This document shows positions 1 through 13,847 of a stretch of DNA of 64,000 nucleotides, piece after piece; position 1 is the first letter of the stretch; the number at the start of each line of letters is the position of its first letter. Below the pieces are notes generated by a model that was not told the origin of the DNA, did not search any database, and worked only from the letters and a program-made list of their open reading frames with translations. The position numbers and the translations under genes are program-made. Origin of the DNA: Dendrophyllia cribrosa (Eukaryota > Cnidaria > Anthozoa > Scleractinia > Dendrophylliidae); assembly GCA_024195265.1 (NCBI GenBank), contig JAJLRJ010000008.1, positions 1,493,501 through 1,557,500 of the forward strand, read 5' to 3'.

Positions 1-94
1 TTCCGGAATAACCCTCTTAAACCCGATTCATTTAAATGAAAATGGGCATGCAGAAATAAATGGAGTTATATGACACGTCGTTAAACAGTTTCAC

Positions 95-414
95 CTTTAG
101 CAAATGATTGATGGGTTCACGATGACATTCGACATCGTCTTCTTCGTCTTCACTTTCAAGTTCATCATCACTTTCTTCGTCGCTTTCACTTTTCCAATTT
201 TCTGAAGAGTCCGAATCTACGTCCTCTGCATTTCCTTCTCCCATTTCTTCTTCTTTATCTTGCTCTGCTTGTACTGTAGAATGCGATTGCAAGTCTGAAT
301 TCCCTGATAATGCTGCGAATGACGAACATGCGGAATACATAATGGCAGTGCGCCCAAGGGTTTTGATGATCCCATGTTCATCAATGAGGTTAATGGTCGC
401 TTGATTTGGAAACT
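95..414 (-). CDS. DDX60: copy A exon 34, acidic variable linker
   Basis: Conserved start ([20 protein letters not shown], then [13 protein letters not shown]) followed by a long acidic run of Glu/Asp/Ser, ending [10 protein letters not shown]. 106 codons against 100 in B10, the acidic part being longer and strongly diverged. Last copy A exon in the window; three more are expected to the left. Confidence 0.92.
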
Positions 415-3400
415 CTGCAATGCAAAATCGGATTGACCTTTGTATTAAAAGTGGCAATATCACGAGGAGTTTGCTGTTCTTTTTTTATCATGCAAAAGTG
501 TGAAAGTATTTAATCGGCTTATCGCATCTGCTTATACACAAAATGCTTCAAGAAAACCGAGAGAAAAATATCAACTAGTGCTTCATGTAAGGTAGAACCA
601 AATAATGATCAGTTCAGTTTACGGATACTTCAAAGAAACAGCGAATAATTGGTCAAATTTTCGAGGCGTAATCCATTTCCATCCTAAGCCATCTGAAGCA
701 AAAGACAATAAATAATGGTTTCAATGCACTAGCAAAGTAATTTAATAAAAACTGGACCGTTTTATGGCCTATACTAAACATAGGTAACAATGCACATTCA
801 ATTTACCTTACTGGTATTCACATAGTTCTTTTAGTTTAGACTGAGGTCTGAGGTCTTTGGCCTATACTAAACATAGGTAATAATGCACGTTAAAGTTCAA
901 CTATTTACCTAACTGGTATTCACACAGTTCTTTTAGTTTAGACTGAGCGGTCTGAGGCCTTTACGCCACTAAGAACAAATCCACCTTTAAGGTTGTACAC
1001 AGTTCTTACTCTTGTGAGTGAGTTTGTTTCTTACCAATTCCCGATAAGGGAAGTTTGTTTTCTTCTCCCCGTTTCTTTTCATGTTCTGCTGCCACTGTAG
1101 CCAGATACTGACTGAATACTTTTGTAACCTGCCCGTTGTAATCTTGAAGAGCTTCCGCAAATTCTTTCGGGAGATCTTCTAAAATAACCTGTTAAAATTG
1201 AGAAAAAATAAAATAAAGTCACATAGACAACCTCTGTAAATTGGTCCAAGCGAGTGAACCTGGCCACTGACATTGTTTTTTAGTTTGAGGTAAAGCCAAG
1301 AATCAACACATCCCAAACTCTGAGGTTTCTGGCAATATTTAATGTTATGAAAACAATTGGCTTACAAATGCCGGAGGTTAACCCGGTTTGATCGACAGTA
1401 GCATGAAGAGACAATCACATTTCTCCCTTGGATGTTCGCCGGTGTCCATTTATACACCGTGGCAAAGAAAACGTCCGCGATGGCAGAAACCATGCAGAGC
1501 TCGAGCCACTGACACCAAAGACCAACGCCCTAACCTTTACATCACCGCGCCTTCATCAATGATAAACTTCGCTTCTTGATGTTGTGTTTGCGAAATAAGG
1601 TCACACGTTACATGGCGAGAAATATAATCAATCCGGCAATCAGTCCCTTATGGAACGTGGTCAGTACGCTTAGCTCAAGAGCTAGTTTCCAGGTACGCCA
1701 CGAAATAATAAAGATAAAAGATACAAAACAAAACTTCATTAGAAGTGTATAAATTTAAGATAAGCTATAATTAAAAACGATTTCGAATTAAAATAGTTAT
1801 TAACTGATGGAGAGATTCGTACCTTTGAGGTTGGGCACAAGTGTATTCTTCGCTTGAAAGAAGCGTGAAGGAATGTTCTAGCAAACAAATGGCTAAGAAC
1901 AAGCACCATCGTCCTCATGACGTCTTCCGGAAATTTTCCTGTTATAATGAACAATAGAGGGAAAAGCTTATTTGAAAATTGCATTGCAGAGACTTCCGAA
2001 AACAAACCCGCCAGTCGAGGATGTAAACACTCTTCCATAATAGGATGGACCAATAAATGGTATTAATTCCTCCGATTTTTATGTTTTTACGTTTATGTTC
2101 TAGGGCGGGTATCCCGTTTCCTATTGTTTAATAAACGCATAACGTGCTCCAATCTCATTACAGCTTTAAGCAGACTGTAAGCAGATAGTGCTAAATTCGA
2201 TCTGAGATCCAAGAATTTTACATGTGTTCCGTAACTTTTTTAAGCATATACGTTCGACATAGTTACGTTGTTTGCACTCTAACCGTTTTTTCCTGGTTGA
2301 CAAAGCTTATGAAAGAGGCCACGCTGCAGAAAGCTGACTAAGACAAAGTTGGACGGCTCGTGGTAGTGAAGATGGGTCGCGAGTCCCGCCATCTCCTGAG
2401 GCGCTCCTGTGGCTTTATTAATAAGACCCTGAGATAGAATATATAATAAGAGAGACATATTCATGATTAGTGGAACTAAATTTTTTGCTGGATTGACTGA
2501 ACTATCTGGAGATGAGTTATTCTAAGGATTTTATGGTAATTCTGGCGAAAACGTTTCTTTTTTAATCACTGTAATTATGCGGAAACATAAAAACATCAAA
2601 CTTGGTAGATAAAATTTTGTGTTCTTTACCAATCTAGCAAGAAGTTCGACGCTGAAGAGAAAATGTTTCTTGATTTGATTCTCCATCTCAGGATGCTTTT
2701 GGCAGATGAACGGGTGGGACAGCAAACCTAAAGCCTGGAAACAAATGCATACTTATAATCGACGGAAGTAAAATTCTTTAAACTAGGAAGGCCACCATGT
2801 ACAACCATTTAAGCTAAGTTAAAAACAAAGAAAGAAAAATAATTAGCATGTAACGAGAGAAAATGATTCAACTTCGAATTATTTTCTCTTGCCTGTAAAA
2901 ACCATCTTTAGCTTATAGTTAACAGGGAGGCTCACAGAAAATCAGACCATCAATCTTCCAAAACAGCCGTCTGTTAATGAGATTTTTTTTTAGTTCAACC
3001 TGAAACGTTAGATGTCCACTCCTCTCTTGTCTCAAAGCTCTGGGTTTAGTTGAGAGCCTCGGGTGGCATTCCATGTTACTGCAAATTTTAAGTTTAGCTA
3101 ACACGACTAATGGAAAGGTTTTATTTAAATGCATGTAACTTTCTGACGACCTATGATTATATGATTAAGCTGGTTAACCGTAGTTACCGTCTGGAACGGT
3201 TGCTTCTGAGACAATGCTTCGAATTGATTCTACAGTCGGATTCTATTCGAAATTGTTAAGATTTTTAAAATCTTTTTGACGTTTAAAAACACTTTTTATG
3301 CAAATGAATAGATTGATCAAAGTTAAGTTAAATTTTTTATGTAATTTCCTTTTTATTGTGAAATGATATATATGAAATAAATCATATATGAACTGCGGAA

Positions 3401-6400
3401 ATGAAATCAAATGAAGAATGACCCTCGCAGTTGTGAACGCAATTTAAGCAATTGCGAAAAGAAGCCTGAAAAAAAAAAAAAAATTCAGGACTTCAACGGG
3501 GTTCGAACCCGTGAGCTATGAAGCCACTGACGTTGGGAGCAGGTCAATTGTAGGTTCATATGTTTCCGTGAAAGGAGTGAGTGTGAAATGATATATATGA
3601 AATAAATCATAATTTTTTTTTTTATAATTTTTTTTTCAGGCTTCTTTTCGCAATTGCTTAAATTGCGTTCACAACTGCGAGGGTCATTCTTCATTTGATT
3701 CCTTTTTATTGTTATTTATAGGATATTGTTATTCGTCAGGACTGGTTCCCACTAGCGAAAGCGTCAGGAGCCTTGCGTTCTAGTGTAAAAAAAAAAACGG
3801 AGTCGCAATCGGAATCGGAAGCCCGACGGAATAGGAATCGGAAGAATCAGAAGGTTTCCTTTTACCTCCGATTCCGCTTCTGCTTCCGTCGCTTACTATC
3901 TGCTTCAGTCGTATTGATTTCCACTAGATCGTAACTTTCTTGCGATTCCGATTCCGATTACGTCGCTAGTGTTAACCAGCCGTTATTGTTATAAGCGTAA
4001 GCGTCCACCTTGGCTTTATATTTTGGATGGTCGCTTAGGGAGGATGACTGTACTTTCTAACCTTAGTCAGCGCATCTTTTTTGTCTTTCCCTGTTGACGT
4101 CATCAGGAGCAGGCGCAACACAAGTGAAACATTGATAGGGAAGTTACCGACAAGTTTTGGTATATTAGCAGTCATGAGGCGTTGAACCTTGCGGTATGGA
4201 ACTCCAAAAAATACCACATTACCCACCGGGTCAAACCCTCTACGGCCCGCTCTGCCTGACATCTGTAAGGAAAAAGGAATTTTTTTGTATCCCACAAGCA
4301 AGGGGGCATTTGTCATTAACTTTGGTAAGTGATATGTTTTTCCAAATATTTATTAAAACGAATTTCAATTCCTTGATATTCTTCGCCTACTTACTTGTCT
4401 ATACATCAGGGAGTTTAAGAACGGTGAATCTCCAGCAAACACCACAGTCTTGCAAGGCATATGGATGCCAAGAGCGAGGGTGCCTGTTGCCGTGACGACC
4501 TAACGATTCAAAATAAGCAATCATGCAGGAGTCAAACATGCGTCAGAAGTCTAGTGCAATTTATGAAATTCAACCTTGTATACGTGGTGTGGGAGAAAGA
4601 GCTTTCTTAGTTAGATTTTAGTTACATTAATTATCGACGATTTTAAAAATTACCTACCAAAAAGGTCAGAAAAAAGTGAAATGCAGAGTAGCTTGCTCAA
4701 TTACTTGTCCTTTTAATATTTAATGAATTTACAGCGAATTAGCTCAAAAAAAGTGTTCGAGGTAATCTAGTACGCATGTCAGAGAACGACATAATACGAA
4801 GAAGGGCATGGTGGCTGATATCACCCTCAGAAATCTAATAATAATTAATAATAATAAATCTAATAATAATTAATAATAATAAATCTAATAATTAACCAAA
4901 TCCTTGCACATTTTCAATGAACTTCGAACCTTAAAAAACAAAAACAAATAACTTTGGGTACCAACACATGGCTGTAGTATAGCTATGTTGTTCTGATAAC
5001 AGCGGTATGATTAAATTGGAGGGTTCAGGATCACACAAGAAATCAAAGAAAAAGAGACATGTATGAAGTTTAACAATATCAAGAAATTTATTAATTTTCA
5101 TATGTGTGCGTGTGTGTGTGTGCGTGTGTGTTTATTTGTTTTTTGTATGTTATTAGCATTTTCTTCTTATATCCACTTAATTAAATATCCTTTATCAGGA
5201 GCCCATAATCCCGGAGCGTGCAACTTCCATACTGCGCCTGTGAAACGGCGTTTTTACAAGTAGGTTTATTTTTAGATAAGCCTTTCCCGTGAATTGGTTT
5301 CGGAAAACCAATCACAAGCAATTGCATAATTAATAACATTCACATATTCACATAGCGACTGGAAATCAGACATTCGCCACACAGGAATGTGAACATGTGA
5401 ATAGTTATTAATTATGTAATTGCTTGTGATTGGCTTTCCGAAACTAATTCGCGGGAAAGGCTTATCTAAAAATAAACCTACTTGTAAAAACGCCGTTGCA
5501 CGAATTTATGGTAGTTGCACGCTCCGGGTAATGGGCTCCTGCCTTTATATTTTACAACTATGAGGGCAAGGTATTAGTTTAACTATTTTTTGCCCCTTTT
5601 CTCTTTGTTTCTTAACTATTCATTCCAGTAAACTTGTTAATTTTTGGAGAATAAATAAATAAACATGGCTGTAAAAGCATAGTTATTACAATTTTCCGGT
5701 TTTTCCTATCTTACCTTAAGGTATTTTTCCCTAAAAAGCATTTCCACGACCAAGCGCATTTTGTTGTTCATTCCAGCGTGATGAAAGCTGATTCCCCGTC
5801 TCAAAGTACACTTGAATGGGTCTTCACTTGGGATCTTCCAAATACGATCCATTATTTTCTTTAAACCCTAGTGCAAAAAAATGCAAGAAAATTATTTGTC
5901 TGGTGCGCTTACTGGGTCCCTCTTACTTCAAGACTAAAAAATCGCGAAATAAAACGTCGTGGGAAAAAGTGCCACGAAAAAAAAATTCCCCGAGGAGTAT
6001 ATGGTGGGTAAGACAGTGAAGTGTCATTTCTACTTTTTTCTAACTTCCTCTTTTGCTCCTTTTCTGACATCATGGAAAAATCCAAGATGATGGATCCAAG
6101 ATGGTGGCTGTTCGTAAGTTCTGACGTAATTCCTACGCCATGTGACGTCATCACATCATGTTACCAAGCTGAATGTTAATAAATTTGGACGTACGATATA
6201 CACGCTAACTTTCAATATTATAGCTTTATACACTTTGAGATTGAGGGGAGAATGATCCGGTCCCAGAAGACCAAAATTAAAAAAGGCCGTTCTGAAAATG
6301 GTTAATAAAAATAGTCACATTTGATTTTTTGTCCGAAATTACTGGTGTTTATCAGTGAATTAAAGGCCTTCGTAGTAATACTCGCAACTTCACGAAACTT

Positions 6401-9400
6401 CACCTTTCTTTGCAACTGCTCAAGTTGCTGACATCACTGCGAGAATCTTCCACTTTACTCACATGTTTCATCCGCAGTTCACTTAATGGTTCGATTTCAT
6501 ATATGTCGTTTTATACACATTTATGCATAGCATTGACTCTAAAACCAGTAAACCTAATGGAAAATGTAGTTATTATATAAAAGCAATATACCACACATTT
6601 CACTGGTTTATTATTTATCCGCGCAATAAACCACTTGAGACGTTGTAATTGAAAGGCTGGTAAATCACTCGCTTTCGGTTCGTGGCTATTGGGCCGATAA
6701 ACCATAGAGATCGGTGTGGTCTATGTAAGGGATAATGCCCGAGCTCCGAGGCCTTCTTAAAAATAATGACCGGACTGAAATTTGTTATTTCCGGATTTAT
6801 TTCTATCTTAGTGAAGATGGTTAATTTGTTCATCCTGAATTGATTTTTGCCTTGCCACTTCGTAAACATGCATTGCTGAACTTCAATTTGGAATAAAACA
6901 GGAAATAGCGGTCAGAGAATAAAACTAACTCCAAATACCACACAAGGAATGCAAGGTTAGTGTAGCTAAACTATATTATTTCGTTTGAACTCAAAATTGT
7001 TCTTGTCTGAAGACTGTTGAAGTTCCCATACAAACTGTCTTCATATTTCATAAAACAACACAACGCGAGTCCCACTGCGGAACACTGCACTCTTCGGCTG
7101 CCTATGGTTGAACTTGACGATTACAGTTTTTAACCGGTCTGGACCCAATTTGTGTAAATTCGCCTTTATATAATAAGCTGCGAGTGAATCGGCGGAGAAC
7201 GTTTTTTTTTCCTTCTGATTTAAAAAAAAAGTAAAACCAAACTGCAATAGTTATATTCCCCATTACATTTCTTACCTGGTTTCCAATTCCATGGCTAAAG
7301 GACAAAGAACATTCTGGCAGAGGTTCATTCAGTTTTGACAAATTCTGCTCGTCTTGTGCTTCTTCCAGTTTATCTCGTTGGGTTTTCGATCTGATGAGAT
7401 GAAAATATTGTCACAGTAAAAATAAAAAAATAAATAAAAAATAAATATTTATTCACCTTATTGCAGAAACGTTGTCATAGAAAATACAAAATGCCAAATA
7501 GGAATTAATTACCTTAATGATATTAACAGACGATAAAAGAATAGAAATTGTCAAGAAATAGAAAATTATTCATTCCTGAGATGTAAATTGATTATATCAT
7601 TATGGTAATCAGTTCTTATTTTCCTATTTGGTATTTTGTGTTTTCTACGACAGCATTTCTTAAAATATTTCAAATACCTTTTATTTTTTTCTTTCTCTAG
7701 TTCATCTCTTGTTCTTTTCACTTTTTTTTCAGCCTGTGAACGTTTCTTCTCATCAAGCTTTCTTGTGCCTGCTCTAATGGCGTTCTCTTTGTCTTGATAT
7801 TCCTCGGCAAGTTCTATCGCCAGTGTTTCACAAAACCTTCGGTCAAAGCTGATGCACATATAGAACAAAAACAAAACATTTCTGAGCAGAGCTTAACACG
7901 TGCTTTTCGTACCAGATATTCAATTAACACTTTGGAAACTATAAAATCAAGTTGACTATTTGACAAACGCAATCTCGAAGAGCGGTACCGGAAATTCTCG
8001 CAAAATCTAGGGCCGGGTTAGTATATAAACAACCTGTGGTGCTGCGTCCGGCGTTGAAAAAGTGAAACACTAAAGGTGGGTATCAACTGAGTTGAATCTC
8101 TTTACAGTGGCCAATCATGAATGCACTTATTAATAATCAATTTCGCAGTTGATAACAAATCATAGTTTGTTATACTTTGGATAGTTAAACAATAGGCGAC
8201 GCAATTCTATAGCTTATCAACATCCGAAGAATTACAGGAGAATACAAGTGACATTCAAGTGTTTGAATGTTCTCCCAATATTCCAAGCGTATTATTGGGC
8301 CAATAAACAACAGAAATATGAGGAGCATTGTCTTAAAAAATGACTACAATTGCAATCACCGGAAGAACAGTTCACAGCCAATCATACCTAAACACCAGGG
8401 CTGGTAGTTTATCTTGTGCTCTGAGTTGTTCAACAAGCTTAGGAAAGTTTATGATGATGAAAAGTTTATCCGACGAACTCATCCCCAGTTTATTCCATTC
8501 TTCATCAGTTGAGGTCGTCGTCTCTGAACAGACGGAATTCAGCGACTCGATCACGGGTTCCGCCTGCATGAAGAAAAAAAATGATATAGCTAAGGATTAC
8601 TAATCTCTGAGATTCTGCAGCTGATACAAATGGGAATATTGAAATGAAATGGTAGAATTTCGTTTCGGACCTGAAAGCGAACTTACCAGCCAAACTCGGT
8701 AACTTGCAGTTACCCGGAGGTAACTTTCAACGTGCAAAGAAGGAAGTTTCCAACACAGGCATCAGTCAAAAATATGTGAAAAAATCTTCTATTTAAACGG
8801 TAGAACTCAAACATGCAATGCAACATGCAATGTTTACATTGCAAACATGCCTTATACAAATGACACGCGCCTGTATTTTGATTCATGCTCGTTGCTATTA
8901 CCAAGTCCTTACCTCTGTATGCAACAGACAAATTATACTGCTTGACAAAACCTACTGAGCAATCACTTGTGTTCATACCCCAAGACTGCCAGAAAGAAAT
9001 CAACAGGTTATTAGGATACATAAGACTGAAAGACCCAAAGGCCTCAAAACTTAAACCTCGATTAACGACCATGCAGCACCCATAGCAGTCATCCCTCTAC
9101 AACGGCCTTTTTTGCTTCAATTCTTATCTATTTTCTTGTCCTCTTATTGACATCTCACCTGACGGTCACCTCTCTTTAACGACCGGAAATTCTGTTTGAG
9201 CAACTGGCCGTTGTAGAGAGGTTCTAAATGGGTTTAGTATTGTGCGTGAACGAAATTTTACCTTTTTGAACTGTGTGTGATCTGTCCAGGACTTGAACTC
9301 TTTTTTCAGCTTCTCCTCGTACTCTTTAGCATGCTTTCTGTGAATGAACTTATTCTCCTGAAAATATTGCTCAGGAGAAAGTCCCTAGAAAACGAAATAT

Positions 9401-12400
9401 GTTGTTTGAAAACACTCGACAGTTGGAGGATGGAGTGCGAAGCTCATGTAATTATTATCTATAGTATCCTAAACTGAATGGGTCACGCTCTTTAATTTTT
9501 GCAGGATGTTGTTTTTCCTGAATAAAGAGTAGAGTTCTTGGTAACTTGAAAAGCAAAAACGAAAGACTAGTTAGTACGCCTGGATTGATGAAATGGCAGT
9601 TCAATAAAATTGAAGTGAATGTGGTCTCTGTTGGCCTACAAATATCAAATAATTCTTCATCTCTCTTTAAATTTTGCTTAACCATGCGTTTACCATCTCC
9701 GTCGAGTCTCCAGGCCAGGGATTCGAAATACCCACCCAAAGAGTATTGTTTTCTTCACGAGAGAACATAAATTTAATACAAAACAGATTAAACTACATGT
9801 TTTTACTATGCAACATCATCATGAGTTACCCGCTGACCTTCAATGATTCTTTGTCAGGCCAGTGCTGAAGCATGACGTCATACAATTGAAGAGTTTCTTT
9901 AGGAGTAAGAGACATATCGCTGGGAAAACCATTTTCCCTCAGCTAAAGCAAGAGAAGAGAAAAAATACACTTATTGATTGTAAAATAGAGATTGGTGTAA
10001 AAAAGGGAATTAGAGCACCCAGGTTTCAGCTAAAGCAAGAGAAGAGAAAAAATACACTTATTGATTGTAAAATAGAGATTGGTGTTAAAAAGGGAATTAG
10101 AGCACCCAGGTTTCAGCTAAAGCAAGAGAAGAGAAAAAATACACTTATTGATTGTAAAATAGAGATTGGTGTTAAAAAGGAAATTAGAGCACCCAGGTTT
10201 CAGCTAAAGCAAGAGAAGAGAAAAAAATACACTTATTGATTGTAAAATAGAGATTGGTGTAAAAAAGGAAATTAGAGCACCCAGGTTTCAGCTAAAGCAA
10301 GAGAAGAGAAAAAATACACTTATTGATTGTAAAATAAAGATTGGTGTTAAAAAGGAAATTAGAGCACCCAGGTTTCAGCTAAAGCAAGAGAAGAGAAAAA
10401 ATACACTTATTGATTGTAAAATAGAGATTGGTGTTAAAAAGGAAATTAGAGCACCCAGGTTTCAGATAAGCAAGAGAAGAGAAAAAATACACTTATTGAT
10501 TGTAAAATAAAGATTGGTGTTAAAAAGGAAATTAGAGCACCCAGGTTTCAGCTAAAGCAAGAGAAGAGAAAAAATACACTTATTGATTGTAAAATAAAGA
10601 TTGGTGTTAAAAAGGAAATTAGAGCACCCAGGTTTCAGATAAGCAAGAGAAGAGAAAAAATACACTTATTGATTGTAAAATAGAGATTGGTGTAAAAAAG
10701 GAAATTAGAGCACCCAGGTTTCAGCTAAAGCAAGAGAAGAGAAAAAATACACTTATTGATTGTAAAATAGAGATTGGTGTTAAAAAGGAAATTAGAGCAC
10801 CCAGGTTTCAGCTAAAGCAAGAGAAGAGAAAAAATACACTTATTGATTGTAAAATAGAGATTGGCGTAAAAAAGGAAATTAGAGCACCAAGGTTTCAGCT
10901 AAAGCAAGAGAAGAGAAAAAAATACACTTATTGATTGTAAAATAGAGATTGGTGTAAAAAAGGAAATTAGAGCACCCAGGTTTCAGCTAAAGCAAGAGAA
11001 GAGAAAAAATACACTTATTGATTGTAAAATAGAGATTGGTGTTAAAAAGGAAATTAGAGCACCCAGGTTTCAGCTAAAGCAAGAGAAGAGAAAAAATACA
11101 CTTATTGATTGTGAAATAGAGATTGGTGTTAAAAAGGAAATTAGAGCACCCAGGTTTCAGCTAAAGCAAGAGAAGAGAAAAAATACACTTATTGATTGTA
11201 AAATAGAGATTGGTGTAAAAAAGGAAATTAGAGCACCCAGGTTTCAGATAAGCAAGAGAAGAGAAAAAATACACTTATTGATTGTAAAATAGAGATTGGT
11301 GTTAAAAAGGAAATTAGAGCACCCAGGTTTAACATTTTACGTGGTCCAAGAAATCACGCAATAAATTATAAAATCATGTATAATTCTCGACCAAATGATC
11401 TGGGACAAACAAAGTTGTTTTAAGCAGCACTTTTAAAATAGACCACTTGGACAAACTCAAACAACATTTCTGAATGAAAACACTTACTCTACTGTTTTTT
11501 AACTTTTGCTTTGAGTATACAAAGAATTCTTCGCAAAGCCGCCCGCAATAATTGAGTGTGTTTCTTTGCCTGTGTGGCCCGAGTTGCAGAAGTCGCACGC
11601 TCACCTTACTGCGTAGTTTGTAAGAAGTTTTAAGCAGCTTAATTTAACTTAAATAGTCGGATAAAGTAGTTGTAAAATTAGTTGAAAGTAAGTTTACTAA
11701 ATTAATTTTCTTTGCAAACACGACTTTCTATTTTTCTTTGTGGTCCCACAGTAGCGTCACAATCAACGCAATACATCCAAACCTGTTTGGTTCCAAGCTG
11801 AGCACATGGATGAAGTCTGACAAACTCCTCTGTGCTTTTAACATCGTAATTCTCGTATTCCATTGTCTCTTTAGAAAATTTCCCATTACTGGGACTTGGA
11901 AGGTAGATGCTTTTTTCCAGATCTGAGTATCGTCCCTCGCAGGTTACTTGAAAACAGCAACGGAAACAATAAATAGATGTCATTGAACTTGCTTGTTTTG
12001 TCCGATATTCCTCAATACGGACCGAACAAGCTCGTTCAATAAAGTTTTTTATTATAATAGCTTTTGAAAAGGAAAAATGTTTTTACTTTATAGAAAACAG
12101 TTCTCTTTGTTCAATGTTTTAGGATTCGGGCGAAATGAGTTCGCGAGCGGTCTATCTTAGCGGTCCGTACTGCAAAATTCAGACCGCTCAGGCAACCCAA
12201 TCAGAATGCTCCTTTACATCATGGTCTAATTTGCAACGGTAATAGAAATGAGTGGAGTAACTAGTGGAGTATGATTACAGACAGAAATGGACGACACGAA
12301 GTCCTATTATCAATTAATCATAACCATTACAATTTCCAAAAAACAAATTAACATGAAAATAAAATGAGAAGAAATTCAAGAAAATAACTTGAAGAAAGTC

Positions 12401-13790
12401 TTTTTATCAATAGAAACAGTATTGCTGTTGCCGTAGTGATAGTATTAAATGACGTGATTGGTTCATTTCGTCTTAGGCTTTAAATGTGATTGGCTCATGA
12501 AACTGTCCGATTACAACAAACTGTCCGATTACATTGTCCGATTACAGCTTTACAAGTGAATTAGTGAAAAATACAGAGGGTTTAAGAACCAATCACAATT
12601 GAGGAAATTAAAATAGTTATGATTAGCCATATCATAAGAGTACATGCATTGGGGAAACTAAAAACCAGGCGGAAAACGTTTGAGGGGAAGATACAGTCGA
12701 ACCTCCGGTTGCGACCACCTACATAAATAAACCGAACTAAGGGTCTAATAAATATTCTTGGAAGCCTGGGAGGCCTGCTAAGACGTAATTGAACCACGCC
12801 TTCCAGGATGAAAAGCCGGGAAAATCATGTTTAAACCCAGGTAGCCATTTAACCTTTTTGTAGGATTTATTATAAGTATGGTTCGAAAACGTCACCTGCA
12901 AAGCCTGTTTAAATTTATCTGAAAGCCAGTTGGGCCAGAAAATGGGGTGTTTCTTGGTGTTGCGGAATCCATTGTTGGTTAGCTTTTGTGTTGTGGTGTG
13001 GGTATTGTTCAGTGTCTTTTGAATCTTTTGTTTTACGTCATTTGGTGATCACACCATCCGCAACACCAAGAAACTACCAGAAAATGAAACCCAGAAAGCC
13101 AGGTAAGACTACTTTTTTAGATGTTCTTGGTTATATAGCCCTGTTCAAAAAATCAACTGTTATTATGTAATCAAAATAGATATTACCTCATCAAAGATCA
13201 CATATTTGATCTTTTTTGTCCAGTCCTGTCTCTGGGGTGAGAGAAAAAGGATTTCTAGACACTGAGGGACTGTAACAAGAATCTGAAAAGGGAACATACA
13301 TACATGACTGTTAATAGTAATAGTGACAGAAAAAGAAGGTTAAAGGACTAATACGAAAGTAACATGAAAGTTGAGTGAATAATTTAAAATTATTACGCCT
13401 GGAATTAAGGAAAGCTGTGTACGTAACAACTTCCAAGATGGCTTTTGTCATTGGCTCTGAAGTCAATCATGCATATACTTAATCCTGCCTACAAAAAATG
13501 TTTTGTCCATGTTTATTAACGTGATTATTTAATAATTCGTTCTTCCTTCCTTTTATAGTTATCTGTATCAGTTTTGTTTGCGGCGACAAAGAATTACAGC
13601 TGAATAAAAAGCAAAGAAAATCAACTTAATTAAACGTATTACGTTTAAGTCGAAGGAATTATAACAAAGCATAATAATAATAATTTTTTTTAAAACTTTA
13701 TTAGGCCACCATGTAATTTGATTACAAAAATATTATTAATACAAAAAGGAGAAAAAAACTATGAAAAATTACATTAAATAACATAAAGCG

Positions 13791-13847
<57 letters not shown>

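Larger units (their letters stand above)
11947..13186. other. intron where the motif II/III exon is expected but not seen
   Basis: Read on both strands for VHCLGGE, SAT and the following DDX60 sequence; none found. Contents: a hairpin at 11982-12040, AT-rich filler, a CAGTCGAACCTCCGG repeat fragment near 12694 and a foldback at 12950-13073. Confidence 0.7.

Noticed and set aside
3480..3520. tRNA gene suggested by a perfect T-arm GGGTTCGAACCC
   Set aside because: No anticodon arm or acceptor stem; A- and B-boxes are adjacent, as in a deleted SINE.
9862..10239. 125-codon plus-strand frame with three 29-residue repeats
   Set aside because: It is a by-product of the 87-bp tandem array being a multiple of three; it ends where one unit has an extra base, and it runs antisense to exon 22.
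9940..11330. CRISPR array
   Set aside because: Units are contiguous 87-bp tandem copies without unique spacers, in a eukaryotic intron.
11374..11604. Minus-strand frame [15 protein letters not shown] considered as an exon between 21 and 22
   Set aside because: Exon 21 joins exon 22 in phase and in the order seen in the family ([10 protein letters not shown] then LRENGFPSD), so nothing is missing there.
12780..13010. Minus-strand open stretch with [15 protein letters not shown] and a possible GTGACG donor, considered as the missing helicase exon
   Set aside because: It has no VHCLGGE or SAT, overlaps a foldback element, and its phase at the donor does not fit exon 21.
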